This document shows positions 35,001-46,608 of a stretch of DNA of 64,000 nt, piece after piece. Within the stretch, counting starts at the first letter, position 1. Each line of letters opens with the position of its first letter. The stretch is from Saccharum officinarum (taxonomy: Eukaryota; Streptophyta; Magnoliopsida; Poales; Poaceae), in the NCBI GenBank assembly GCA_020631735.1, contig CM036197.1, positions 43,447,880 through 43,511,879 on the forward strand, in the 5' to 3' direction. Under the pieces are notes generated by a model. The model ran no database searches. It was not told the origin of the DNA and was given only the letters and a program-made list of their open reading frames with translations. The translations under genes were made by a program, and so were the position numbers.

Positions 35001-35328
35001 CATCGCCACGGGTAGTTGTTGTGCACAAAACTTGTGGATGAAGGCAACATTGAAGGATTTTGGAATCAATTTCAAGAATGTGCCATTGCTATGTGACAAT
35101 GAAAGTGCCGTAAAGTTAACCAACAATCCGGTTCAACATCAAAGAACAAAGCATATTGATGTTCGTCATCATTTTATTAGAGATCATCAACAAAAGGGTG
35201 ACATTGCTATTGAGAGTGTGGGCACCGAAGATCAATTAGCCGATCTATTCACCAAGCCACTTGATGAGAAGAGATTTCACAAGCTAAAGAATGAGTTGAA
35301 CATAATTGACTTCTCCAACATGAGTTGA
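32098..35328 (+). pseudogene. pol: Sirevirus pol (protease, integrase, RT, RNase H)
   Basis: Copia-type order. Protease: WVLDSGCSQHMTSD. Integrase: HHCC finger (HRRLGHVG to CSACQAEKQ) and the catalytic Asp, Asp and Glu (MDLFGP, RSDNGSEF, SNGLVERKNRT). Reverse transcriptase: EVWKLVERP to the YVDDIIFGS active site. RNase H: GYSDSDYAGD to ADLFTKPL. A TAA at 34114-34116 interrupts RT just before MDVKSAFLNG, where family members have Gln; CAA to TAA is one transition. The RNase H block reads EAKY where the family commonly has EAEY. The frame is continuous apart from that stop. Pol would copy and integrate the element. Confidence 0.9.
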
Positions 35329-36497
35329 TGCACCTCCATGCTGCACCAAGCCTCTCCTTCGAGCCCCAAGGTACAATTGATTGACATGTCATACATACTA
35401 TACTAAGGACATGTTTAGTGCATCTAGTCATGATTTCTTATGTTCTAGGCTCATTCATGAAAATCAAATGACTTTGAAGTTTATGTGGTGCCACTATTGC
35501 TTCCATGACTTTGTATGATCTAGTGGTAGCATATAACTTGTTTGAGTAGCTTGTGATCCTAAGTGTTTAATCTAGATCACTTGTCTGAATACTTGCTTCA
35601 ACATGGTGCATGATAACCCTTCTAGTGAGGTGTGAAGAAGCTTGCCCTTGGATCAAACCGAAGCATTTTATTTATGCAAGCAATCTAGGTTGAATCACAA
35701 ACTTGATCCTCACCCCATAATTCAACATGATAATCTATCTAAAATTGGTCCCTTGTGGTCATTGGTGCCAAAGGGGGAGAAAATGTTGTTCACAAAGATA
35801 GAACTCAAAGGGGGAGAAAATGTTGTTCATAAAGATAGAATCTAAAGGGGGAGAATACCTAAAGGGGAGAATTGATAAAAGAAGGGGATCAACTAAAATT
35901 TTGAGCACACAAGTAGGGGGAGCAAGCTCTTAAACATGATTGTTGCATTTCCTGGCGCACTTCATATGTATGATGCATAGTTATGCATTTCTTTTTCTTC
36001 GATACTTTGCTTATGTGGTGTTTTGATAGTATACAATTGAATGGTGTATTGAAGTACTAGCATGAATAGGAAGTAGTTAGATTTCTCTTGCTTCATGTTT
36101 TTTAAAGTGGTACTAGAATCTTGCTTATAATGTTGATCTCACGAGGTTTCTAGTTTTGTTTATGCTTTTCAAGTGGTATCTAACTACACAAGGTGCTAAG
36201 ATGGTGTTTATCGCAACTCCGATGGTATCACGCTTCAAAGGTCTATAATCTAAAACACTTAGCACCTATTGGTAGTCAATGCTCCTACATTTACCTATCT
36301 AAACATGTATGTTTCCAAAATCCAAACATATAGCATACATGTAGGGGGAGCCATTGCTATCAATTTGAATTCATGATCACTTGTCCATACTTCTTATACA
36401 TGGTAATATACTTGGACAATGTGACATGGGTGCAATCAAAATTTTATCATAATATCTTTATGAAAGGGTTGTCACCAATTACCAACAAGGGGGAGAT
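35329..36497 (+). other. Sirevirus 3' untranslated region with repeated polypurine boxes
   Basis: No envelope-like or other ORF. AAAGGGGGAG occurs at 35770, 35807 and 35844 (start positions) within a ~37-bp direct repeat, with variants near 35861, 35916 and 36340. The functional polypurine tract (CAAGGGGGAGAT) ends at 36497 next to the LTR. Multiple such boxes are typical of Sireviruses. Confidence 0.8.
36486..36497 (+). other. Polypurine tract of Sirevirus
   Basis: CAAGGGGGAGAT abuts TGAAAGCTC of the 3' LTR. Confidence 0.85.
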
Positions 36498-38448
36498 TGA
36501 AAGCTCTATATTTGGTGTTGGTAATTAGTGACAATGCCTAAGTACTAATCCTATGCCTAAATTGTATGTAGCATATGAGGATTAGTACATTCTAAGGTTG
36601 GTGGCAAGATGGACATGGTGATCATGATGGCCACACTTGGATTTGGACGCAACCCTACGTGATCAAGGCAAAGGTATATGCTTAAGGGTTGTGTTTTAGT
36701 AACCAAGACACCTAGTGGGTGTGGTTACATTATAGGATAGATAGCCGTACTATAAAGAGGGGAATGACGCGGCTATTGAACTCCTAAGTGCCTCTAGGTG
36801 TGCATTTCATAATCATATGCATTTGGATAGAACTAATAACGCCTCGAAAAATGATTGTGAAAATGCTAACACACTCGCACATGACATGATCACTTGGTGG
36901 TGTTAGCACATTTGTGATGGCATTGGAGTTTGAGCGGTAGAGATGGTTTGGGGTCCTCTCTCCCTCCCGCCGAGCTTGCGAGGCGGGATTCAGGCGTTTT
37001 CGAGGAGTTGAAACGACTATTTTCCACTACGCCGGAAGTCAGAAAAGAAACGGAGGCAAACGGAGGTCACAGGAGTGACCGGACGCTGGACCGGACGCGG
37101 TCACTGTTTGACCGGACGCGTCCGGACAGCGTTCAGCGTCTGCGCGAGTTTCAGTTTGTCGATCGGACGCGCGGTGCGTCCGGTCATGGTCGACCGGACG
37201 CGTCCGGTCGTTCAGGGAGCTTACTGGACTCCAACCGGACGCGGGCACTGTGGCATCCGGTCAGTTCTCCAGCGCGTCCGGTCACTGTTTCGTTGGAGCG
37301 CGACTCAGACTTGACCAGCGCGTCCGGTCAGTTACGGGACCGGCGTGTCCGGTCGTTGCGACCAGCGCGTCCGGTCGGTGTTTCGCGGAAATAGCCGTTG
37401 TGTGATCGGCGCGTCCGGTCGTTGCGACCAGCGCGTCCGGTCGGTGTTTCGCGAAAGAGCCGTTGCATGATCGGCGCGTCCGGTCAGCTGAACCAGCGCG
37501 TCTGGTCAATGCGACTTCGGCTGTTTTAAGTTTCTAATGGCTATATTCGAAGGGGTACGTCTATAAATACTCGTTGGCCGGCTCAAGGCTCTATCTCTTG
37601 GACTTTTGATATACTTGTGAGTACTTTGAGCTAAGCAACTCCCCTCCCACTCATCTCTCTTGCTTCTTTGCATATTCGAAGTGAGATTGAGTGATCCAAG
37701 TGCATTTGCATTGTGAGATAGCATCTAGTTGGCACTTGGTGGTTGATTTGCTGCAGGATTCTTGTTTCTCTTGGTGGTTACCGCCACCTAGACGGCTTGG
37801 AGCAGCTTGGAGGCGTTGGCAAGAGTTGGTGTTTATTCTTGGCCACCTCCGGTGTTTGTGAGGGGTTTGTGCCTACCTCGGCGAAGCACCAAAGGCAACA
37901 TTAGTGGATTGCTCGTGTCATTTGCAACCTTTTGCCATTTGGTAGGTTCTCGTGGCGCCTTTTGAGAGGCTCGGTGTGAGACCGATTAGCCACCGAACCA
38001 CGTGGTGAAGAGGGACACAACGGGGACTAGCGTGCCGGCAAGCACGTGAACCTCGGGATAAATCTTTGTGTCATCATTCTTATTGTGATTGATCGATCCC
38101 GGTGGTTGTGTATCGTGGAGTTCATCTCTTGATCATATTGTTTGGTTGGCTCAATACTCCACCCCTCGGTGATACCCTTCTAACTCTCTCTTGTATTATT
38201 TTCTTAGTTACTTTTCTAGAGTAGCTCTTTTGTGTAGCTTGCTAGTTGTAGTTTCCTTCTCGGTTTGACTTGTGCGGTTGAGTGCAATTATACTAGAATT
38301 GGGAATTGGATAGGTGGCTTGCAAACACCCCGTAGGCTAAGCAAAACTCGCATCTCGCTATTTATTGTATTGATAAACTTGTTTAGCTTGTCATTGTAGA
38401 AATTTTTAAAAGGCTATTCACCCCTCCTCTAGCCATCAAGACCTTTCA
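36498..38448 (+). repeat. 3' LTR of Sirevirus
   Basis: 1951 bp. It contains the palindromic cluster at about 37075-37505, including the 20-bp perfect palindrome CGACCGGACGCGTCCGGTCG at 37191-37210, and a TATA box at 37562-37569. GCAGG target duplication follows at 38449-38453. Confidence 0.94.
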
Positions 38449-38453
38449 GCAGG

Positions 38454-41185
38454 GCATCGTCCGTCGCAGCGACTCGCCTTTCTCCTCCCTGACCCTCCTC
38501 GTCCACAAGGCCGACAGCTCGTGGAGATTCTGCGTCGACTACCGCGCCCTCAACGCGCTGACCGTCAAGGACGCCTTCCCTATCCCGGTAGTGGATGAGC
38601 TCCTCGACGAGCTCCACGGCGCACGCTTCTTCACCAAGCTCGACTTGCGCTCGGGCTACCACCAGGTGCGGATGCACGCTGAGGACATCCACAAGACGGC
38701 GTTCCGCACCCACGACGGCCTCTACGAATTTCTGGTGATGTCGTTCGGGCTGTGCAACGCCCCGGCCACATTCCAGGCACTGATGAACGACGTCCTCCGG
38801 GCCTACCTTCGATGGTTTGTCCTAGTCTTTTTCGATGACATCTTGATCTATAGTACCTCCTGGGCAGATCACCTCCGCCACCTGCGCATCGTCTTCGAGC
38901 TCCTGCGCCAGCACCGGCTGTTCGTCAAGCGCTCCAAGTGCTGTTTTGGTGTGGACGCCATTGCCTATCTGGGCCACACCATCTCAGCAGCCGGCATCGC
39001 CATGGAGGGCAAGGTCCAAGCCATCCACGAGTGGCCCCGGCCCCGTTTCGCGCGGGTGGTGCGTGGCTTCCTTGGGTTGGCGGGCTACTATCGGAAGTTC
39101 GTCCACAACTACAGCTCCATCGCCGCGCCCCTCACGGCGCTCTTGAAGAAGGACAGCTTCACCTGGGGGGCTGCCGCCGAGGAGGCGTTCGGCGCACTCA
39201 AGGCCGCAGTGACTTCGGCGTCGGTCTTGGCCTTGCCGGACTTCGCCAAACTGTTCATGGAGTGCGACGCGTCAACATACGGCTTCGGCGCCGTACTTTT
39301 GCAGGAGGGCCACCCCATCGCCTTCTTCAGCAGACTGGTGGCGCCAAGACACCGCTCCCTCGCGGCGTATGAGCGGGAGCTCATTGGCCTCGTGCTCGCA
39401 GTGCGGCACTGGAGGCCATATCTGTGGGGCCGCCACTTCCTCGTCAAGACGGACCACCATAGCCTCAAGTTTCTTCTGGACCAATGCCTTGCCACCATCC
39501 CCCAGCACCACTGGGTTGGCAAGCTGCTCGGCTTCGACTTCGCCGTCGAGTACAAGTCCGGGGCAACCAACGTCGTGGCGGACGCCCTCTCGCGTCACGA
39601 TGCTGAGGAGGACAGCATGGGTGGCCTCCGCGCCATCTCGGCCCCGCGTTTTGATTACATCAACCGTCTCCGCCAGGCACAGGCCGTCGACCCTGCCCTG
39701 GTCGCGATCCATGACAAGGTGCGCGTCGGCTCTAGAACCGCACCATGGGCGGTCAGGGACGACATGGTGCTCTACGACGGGCGCCTCTACATCCCGCCTA
39801 CATCACCCCTGCTCCAGGAGATTGTTGCCGCGATCCATGACGATGGGCATGAAGGCGTACAACGCACCTAGCACCGGCTGCAGCGCGACTTCCACTTCCC
39901 CAACATGCGCCGCATCGTCCAGGACTTCGTGCGGGACTGCGCCACTTGCCAACGATTCAAGTCCGAGCATCTACGGCCGGCGGGTCTCTTGTTGCCCCTA
40001 CCAGTGTCGTCTATGGTCTGGGCCGACATAGGGCTGCACTTCATCGAGGCGCTGCCTAGGGTCGACGGGAAGTCGGTCATCCTCTCCGTCATCGACCGCT
40101 TCAGCAAGTACTGCCACTTCATCGTGCTCGGACATCCGTATACCGCCGAGTCCGTGGCCCAGGCCTTCTTCACCAACATCGTCCGCCTCCACGGGATGCC
40201 TCAGTCCATCGTCTCCGACTGGGACCCGGTGTTCACGTCCGTCTTTTGGCGTGAGCTCATGAGACTGATGGGCACCAAGCTGCACATGACCTCCGCCTTC
40301 CACCCCTAGTCGGATGGCCAAACCGAAGCGGCGAACCGCGTCATCATCATGTATCTCCGTTGCTTCACAGGAGACCACCCTCGCCAGTGGCTCCGGTGGC
40401 TGCCATGGGCAGAATTCGTCTACAACACGGCCTTCCAGTCATCGCTTCGGGAGACGCCATTCCGGGTGGTCTACGGCCGTGACCCCCCGACCATACGCTC
40501 TTATGAGCCGGGCGATACCCGCGTCGCAGCCGTGGCCCGCGACATGGAGGAGCGCGAGGAGTTCCTCGCCGAGGTACGCCATCGCCAGGAACAAGCCCAA
40601 GCTGTGCAGAAGCTTCACTACGACCGCCATCATCGCCAGGTCACCTACGCAGTTGGCGATTGGGCCTTGCTGCGTCTACATTAGCGCCAGGCGACGTCCC
40701 TGCCCCGCACCACGTCGGGCAAGCTGAAGGCCCGCTACCTAGGGCCATACCGGGTCAATGAGAAGATCAATGAGGTCGCGGTGCGGCTTGAGCTACCTCC
40801 GCAAGCCCGCATCCACGACGTATTCCACGTCGGGACCCTCAAGAAGTTTAGCGGCGCTCCACCAGCTACCCCACCTCCTCTGCCGGACATCAAGCACGGC
40901 GCGGTGCTCCCGGCTCCCGAACGCGTCACTCAGGCTCGCCTAGCACGTGGCGTCACCCAGGTCCTGGTCTTCTGGCGCGGCGAACCTGCTTCTTCAGCCT
41001 CCTGGGCAGACCTCAACGCTTTCCGCGCTTCGTATCCAGATTTCCAGCTCGAGGACGAGCTGGGTCTCGAGGGGGCGAGAGATGTCATGTGGGGCAACAG
41101 CTACCACCGTCGCAGGCGCAACCGCGACGTGAGGCGGGCCGCGGAGCGCGCAGAGCGCGACACGCAGGGAACATCCAGTGGCTAG
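38454..41185 (+). pseudogene. Reina-like pol, 3' part (RT, RNase H, integrase, chromodomain-like end)
   Basis: Resumes the frame left at 27915. [24 protein letters not shown] and FFDDILIYS. RNase H: ECDASTYGFG and YERELIGLVL. Integrase: finger CATCQRFKSEH, core SVIDRFSKY, a diverged SDWDPVF where SDRDPVF is usual, and DGQTEAAN. The tail is chromodomain-like (QVLVFWRGEPASSASWADL). Premature TAG codons lie at 39869-39871, 40307-40309 and 40682-40684, all at positions expected to be CAG (Gln). No frameshift. The final stop, 41183-41185, lies about 100 bp inside the 3' LTR, so the C-terminus is LTR-encoded. Confidence 0.88.
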
Positions 41186-41456
41186 GATAGAAAGAAGGAG
41201 GATTTGATTTGCTATTATTCCCTAGAATCAAGGATTAGTTGGTTACCTTTTCAACAGCCCGAGAGGCTATATGTATCGAACAATGGCCATTTGATAAATC
41301 AAGCAAGATCAATTACCCTAAACCTCTCTCTCTTCCCCTAAGAACTCTCAAGCCCGATTACCGTGAGGGGTATAACCTCCGGATCGGAAGACATGGCTGA
41401 CGGCTACGATCTACGTAGCCGAGGGCCGCCTACCCACGATCTCCAGGCCCTTGACA
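41083..41456 (+). repeat. 3' LTR of Reina-like element
   Basis: 374 bp, TGTCATGTGG to CCTTGACA, preceded by the purine tract GAGGGGGCGAGAGA and followed by the GAATG target duplication (41457-41461). Confidence 0.93.
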
Positions 41457-41461
41457 GAATG

Positions 41462-43650
41462 CAAGCAATATACCACTAAGATTAGCTGGGCACAAGGTCT
41501 TCGATCTTCACATGTACACTCTACATTGTTTCTCATGTTCTGTATTCAAGTACTTTATTTATGGACACAATGACGACTGTCGATTATGGGATACAAATAA
41601 CCAAGTGTGAAAGCACACTGACGACTGTCTATATGGGAAAGAATCAATGAAATCGATATGTACCTGCTCTGCACAGCAACAGTTTCAAGGAGGTTAGATT
41701 TGCATACCATTTGAGTAATGTGGATCCCTGAAACGATGTTTTCCCTAGAACAGTGAAACTCATAAAGAAATCAGACAACGAAATACCATAGCAGCAAAGG
41801 TTACAGGTACAAAGGGATGAGTGCAGTACCTTCAATATGAGCACATCACAGGCAAAGGGAAACCCACTGGTGCACTTGTGGTCCTGTGCATGAACCGGTG
41901 GGCATCAAAGGCATGTACATGTTCATTCCGTAAGCAAATCACCACAGTTGTAAGCATAAAGGAAGAGTGAGATCTGTATTTGCTATTCTCCATGTCACTA
42001 GTATTATGGGCTCTGGTCTGATGTCTGGAACTGAACGAAGTCTATATGCAGAAGTATCATCTATGTTCCAAATTGAATCAAACGCACACATGACCTGCAA
42101 CTGTTGTCTGATTTCAAAGAAAGAAAAGTCCCTGTATAATGTTTAGAGGTCTGCAAAATGCAAACCTAGGACGCTATGCTACTACAGTAAAATGTGCTAG
42201 GTATGTTCTCTCGTACTAAGTAGGTATTAAAAAAAGTGCAGGAATGACATTTAATCTTATATGAAGCAAAATTAGACCATGAATGATAAATGTTGTTTCT
42301 TTTTCAATATGTGAAGCTTGAATATTTCAGTGTATATGTACGAAGTCTGAATCAATTCTGAACTGTACTAGTTCTTGAATCTAAACGTTCTCACTAATAC
42401 TATAGCCTATGCCAAGTGTAAACATTTTTCCTTTTTCTGAATATTTCGGGCAGCAAGGTCCTCATAATACAGTGTAGATATTAGGTCAATAAAAAAAACA
42501 GAGCAGTTTTGGTCTGATAAAACAACAATACACTCTTACTTTGATGACGATGTTTAGAGATCAATCTTGGAAAGGAAATTGTAATGGACACGTCTGAATG
42601 ACCTTGCATGAGAAGAACTATGTTAACTGATATGGACATCAGGACATGTACACACTAAAGAAGAAAGAAAGGTGAATCGAAACGGGTAACAATGTTCTAA
42701 CCTGACCATGCTGAGCATGGAGAGGAAATTACAATTGTATATAGGGAAACAAAAACATTGGATCTTCATGGTTGAGTAGAAGGTCTGGAACTCTTGATTA
42801 GTCAGTAAAGCTGAAAAAAACTAAGATTAGAACAACCAGCAGAAAAGATGGGAAGAAGATCCATATCCTGCAAAATATATATGGCAAACGATTACTCATA
42901 TACATATGTAGGCATGAATTAGAGAGAGGGAAATGGAGAAATGTCACGACGTCGCGAACGCAGCACAGCGAAAAGTAAACAAACAATGGGATTTGGACTT
43001 AGACTAGGGACCCAGTGTGGTGAAGCATAAGGGGTCCCTGCCGACCTTTTCATCTCAAGCATTGCCGAATACCGGGAAGCTGCAGCCTCACGAAGCTGAG
43101 GAGAGAGACGATGTAGGAGCTGACCTGAGGATGAGGACGGTTAAGATTTAGACGGACACCACCACCGACTCGGACTGTATGGCTGGAACCAGGCCACCGC
43201 ACCCGGCGGGGAAGCTGGGCACCGCATCTAGTAACGCGGCCGTCGCCAGCGGCGGCACACCCTGCTGTGGTCTGCTCGTACCGTGGCGGGCGAGCGGCGC
43301 ACCTCGCTGTCGTCGTCTTGCGTAAAGATGGATTTGGTGCGTCCAATGGACAGGGCCCTGACGATGACCGCTCGGCCGGGACGCGTGGCGGACGGGCGTG
43401 GAGAGCCGGTGCGAACGCGATTTCTTTCACGATAACTGGTGTTCCGTGTTTCGAACGCGGTAGGCAGCGGCACAGGCATGTAAAACCGACGCTAAGCGGT
43501 AAAAGTCGCCAGATGTCCGAACGGGATTAGCGAAATCCACACGGATGCCCTGGTTGCTCTCTAATTTATCCAGCGTTGAAGATCTACTAATATAACAGAG
43601 GCGTTTTTCTCTTACTACCTTAACAAATTCAAGAATGTTAGCATGCTTAC
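41462..43650. other. Unassigned stretch between Reina element and kinase pseudogene
   Basis: About 2.2 kb. 41462-42900 is AT-rich and looks like intron or intergenic DNA. 42930-43530 is GC-rich with overlapping ORFs on both strands (for example 43050-43430 minus, 43267-43530 plus), none resembling a known protein. The left part is the original continuation of 25752. I see no repeat ends and no supported gene. Confidence 0.45.
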
Positions 43651-45470
43651 GTAAGCTAACAGGTTAGGAAAGCCGGTGAATCGAGTTGCAGTGATGCTAA
43701 AACCACTTATAATCTCCAAGAGTATGACACCAAAGCTATGTGAATCAGACTTGGTAGAAAAGATGCCATCCGTGGCATATTCAGGAGACATGTAACCACT
43801 GTTACATGTGCATAAAAATCATTAGCGCTAATTAAAAATAATTAAGATAAATATTGAAAAATAAAAAAATAGTTTCAAACATCAATGCATACTAATTACT
43901 CACTGCATCCCAACAACTCGATTAGTATTGTCTTCTTGTTCGTTTCCGCTGAATATTCATGTCATACCAAAATCCGATATCTTAAGACTCATATCTGTAT
44001 CCAACAGTATGTTGCTTGACTTTAGATCTCTGTGAATTACAGTCAACCTCGAATACTGATGGAGATAAAAAAATTCCTCTAGATACTCCTTTGATTATCT
44101 TGAACCTTGTTGGCCAATCAACGACATGTTTACTGGCAGCATCTGTACAGTATTGTGAGTAAGCAAGAAAATTCCAGTGGTAAGTGGTAACTATGACTAT
44201 TTGTCTACTCTCTGTTTTCTTGCTAAATGCAATTTAGTCTAAACATACCAAAAATGAAGGAATCCAAGATTTTGTTTGGTAAATACTCGTAAACCAGCAG
44301 CTTCTCTCCATGGATGTAGTAACCAAGAAGTCTTACAAGGTTTCTGTGCTGCAATTTGGCTATTAGAAGAACTTCATTTCTGAATTCCTCTGCTCCTTGT
44401 CTAGAACCCTGCATGGTTTTGTCATTCTTAAACCTAGCAAACAAAATGTTTCGTAGTACTGTACTAGTTGTGAAGAACTTTTGTTATAGTTACCTTATAA
44501 ACCTTCCCGAAACCTCCTTGTCCAAGCATATTGTGCTCAGAAAAATTGTTAGTTGCAGAAACAATATCTCTGAAGCTGAGAAATGGAAGATCAAAATCAT
44601 CATCACCAAGGTCATTTGGCGCGCCTAAGGAACCTGTCATCGCTGTCGTTTGGACATCATTGTTTCGACGTTGGCCTTGAAGGAATATCAGTGGAGTAGC
44701 TCTACCTCTATGCCTGCATATCCAAACAAGGTACATGGCCGCAGACGTGAGTGCAAACAGAGATACCGTAACTGGAACCACGATTCTTGCCACATCCCTC
44801 CTCTTCCCTGTAGCTGCATGCAGAAATGTGTTACAAAGAAGAATATTAAATCGTACTAGTTGACAAGATGAAAGAATGTTAAATCTAGAGTAACTGGTGA
44901 AGTTAGAAGTTTTTGTGCTTACCAAATTCAGACTTTGCCAGCCTCACATAGAGATCCTGCCCTTTGTCCACGTAACGAACGTCCACGATGCCATCCGTCC
45001 ACATGACGCAGCCACTGCCACCGTCTCTGCCTCGGATGTCGGCGGCGGCGTACGCCACACAGGAGCAGTTGGTGAGGCACCTCGCCCTGCACTGCTCCAG
45101 CGTCACGCTCATGTCCACTGTCGCGTTGTCCGTGTCGGGGAGTTTCCCTCCTCCCAACACCATGAATCCATCTATCGTCGTCCCGTTGCTGCAGTCCAGC
45201 GGCGTGTGCCGGCGGCAATGACCAGAGGTCTCCCTCATGGACTACTGTGACGGTGATGCGGGCTAAACCCGTTTATGCAGCTGCAGAACAGCGTGGACGC
45301 GGTGGCCGAGTTGCACAGGCCGAACGCGCTGCACTTGGCGTAGCTGTCACAGAGATCCCTTGGCGACCGCATCCAGACATTCCAGACCCGGCTGACCGAC
45401 TCCCACGCCAGACGCTCCACCATTCCGTCGTCATTAACTACGAGGTGGGAGAAGAGCTATGAGTTGGAGG
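43651..45470 (-). pseudogene. S-domain receptor-like kinase pseudogene, truncated
   Basis: Minus-strand exons: 45470-44924 (S-locus glycoprotein and PAN parts), 44813-44494 (membrane segment and P-loop [10 protein letters not shown]), 44408-44249 (HRNLVRLLG), 44142-43904 (DWPTRFKII, activation region) and 43798-43651 (SGYMSPEYA to LLAY). Splice sites match those of the paralogue at 58728-61821. Lesions: the N-terminal signal and lectin domain are missing beyond 45470; a frameshift lies near 45238; a 48-nt in-frame deletion at the start of the third exon removes the VAIK lysine; a frameshift near 44073 destroys the HRD frame; the last exon is absent. The equivalents of two paralogue exons are joined here. 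It cannot make an active receptor kinase. Confidence 0.9.
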
Positions 45471-46600
45471 AGTATCAGAGTGTCGGCTACCTCTACTTCT
45501 TATACTTGACGACCCTAGTACATTGAGTAGACGGAATGCCGGGGTTGTCTGCTCCCTCTATATTTGTATCTCAACGAACCAAGTACTGCTTGGAGTATAA
45601 GGTTCATATTTATCTTTGGTGTTGAATTTTTAAGAAAAGTTATCTTTGATCACTATATTCTTGCGGGTTCGTCGTCCATCCTTGTGACGGATACTCTAGT
45701 AAAAGGGCCCTAATAAAGACGAAGAACCCTTGCATGCGCACTAGAGTAGTAGTCGATAGCATAGACGTGGTGTCTAGGCTAGAGGCTACCTTCATTTGCC
45801 TCGTTCTCTACAGTTAAAGGGTAGGCGGCAGGTGGTGACAGCCTTATCCGTCTCTTATAATCCCCTATATTCGGGTTTGGCGTAGAGCTGGAAGCTGGAG
45901 GTACTTGGCAGACAAGTATAAGCCGGTGCCCGAAGTAAGTCTACAGTGGCAAGGCTATCTTAACTTAGGACCTCTACCCTTAGAAAAACCTCACTACCCG
46001 AGCTATCCTTCTCCTTGTTATCTTGGGCGAACTAGCTAAGAGACTTTACACATCCGTTCCTTTAGGAAAATACGATACCCTTAATACTTCCGGGTGAATG
46101 CTACGACGGTATATCCGTACGCTTGTGGATTATTTCGCTTACGCTAAGAAATAACAACAGGACCTGATGGTAGTTCGCAATAAGTGGTTGCCATGTTAGT
46201 AGGCCTGCTTCAGTGTGATGGTTATCTTCTTGACCAGAATTGGTGAGATATAGTATTCTTTTGCTCAGTTTATGTCACCTTACATTCAAGTTTCCATATA
46301 TTAATCTACTTCCTAATGTTATTTTGCTAGTTGCTTGGAGTTATGATTCGTTTTACATTAAGTACCATGTTGTACTCTGCTTTGGAGACAATACTGCTGG
46401 AAGAGGAATAGATGACGGTGTATCGCATGGACCTCTTGCATGCCATGGCATCATCATATAGAAATCTGCTAGTTGTCATGTCAATCTGCATGTATATAAT
46501 CTCTCATACACTTGTCAGCTCGTGGCCTGAACCAGCTGCATGATCCGCTACCCTCTAACAAGTATATTCCTTGAATTATTTTAAAAATCACTTAATATAG
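45471..46600. other. Unassigned, LTR-like remnant
   Basis: 45690-46180 has the feel of a gypsy LTR end (GGTATATCCGTACGCTTG, AAATAACAACAGG), but no partner LTR, TATA or terminal repeat could be placed. No coding capacity is seen. Confidence 0.3.
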
Positions 46601-46608
46601 ATCTGATT

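Larger units (their letters stand above)
27916..38448 (+). mobile_element. Sirevirus (Ty1/copia, Maximus/SIRE clade), 10.5 kb
   Basis: LTRs of 1927 bp (27916-29842) and 1951 bp (36498-38448) begin TGAAAGCTC and end CCTTTCA, with GCAGG target duplications. The order gag, protease, integrase, RT, RNase H is the copia order. Sirevirus hallmarks are present: a long gag with two zinc knuckles, CpG-rich palindromic repeats in U3, and repeated AAAGGGGGAG boxes before the 3' LTR. Gag and pol lie in one frame broken by a few stops, so the copy is probably inactive. No envelope-like ORF lies between pol and the 3' LTR. Confidence 0.93.
25758..41456 (+). mobile_element. Reina-like chromovirus (Ty3/gypsy) split by a nested Sirevirus
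   Basis: Short LTRs (394 and 374 bp) begin TGTCATGTGGGG and end CCTTGACA, with GAATG target duplications outside. Without the nested 10.5-kb insertion and its 5-bp duplication the element is about 5.16 kb, the compact size typical of Reina chromoviruses. Gag and pol share one frame from 26277 to 41185, and that frame stays aligned across the nested element. Five premature TAG codons make it defective. Family placement is by structure and the chromodomain-like C-terminus; a phylogeny would confirm it. Confidence 0.9.

Noticed and set aside
35329..36497. Envelope-like gene in the Sirevirus
   Set aside because: No ORF above about 70 codons and no membrane or signal segments; the region is polypurine boxes and AT-rich DNA.
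38938..40031. Long alternative-frame ORFs (144, 220 and 153 codons) over the Reina-like pol
   Set aside because: They are shadows of the GC-rich pol frame, which alone carries RT, RNase H and integrase motifs.
43050..43530. GC-rich ORFs on both strands as a gene
   Set aside because: Overlapping frames with equal openness on both strands, no domain and no splice-consistent extension. Composition explains the openness.
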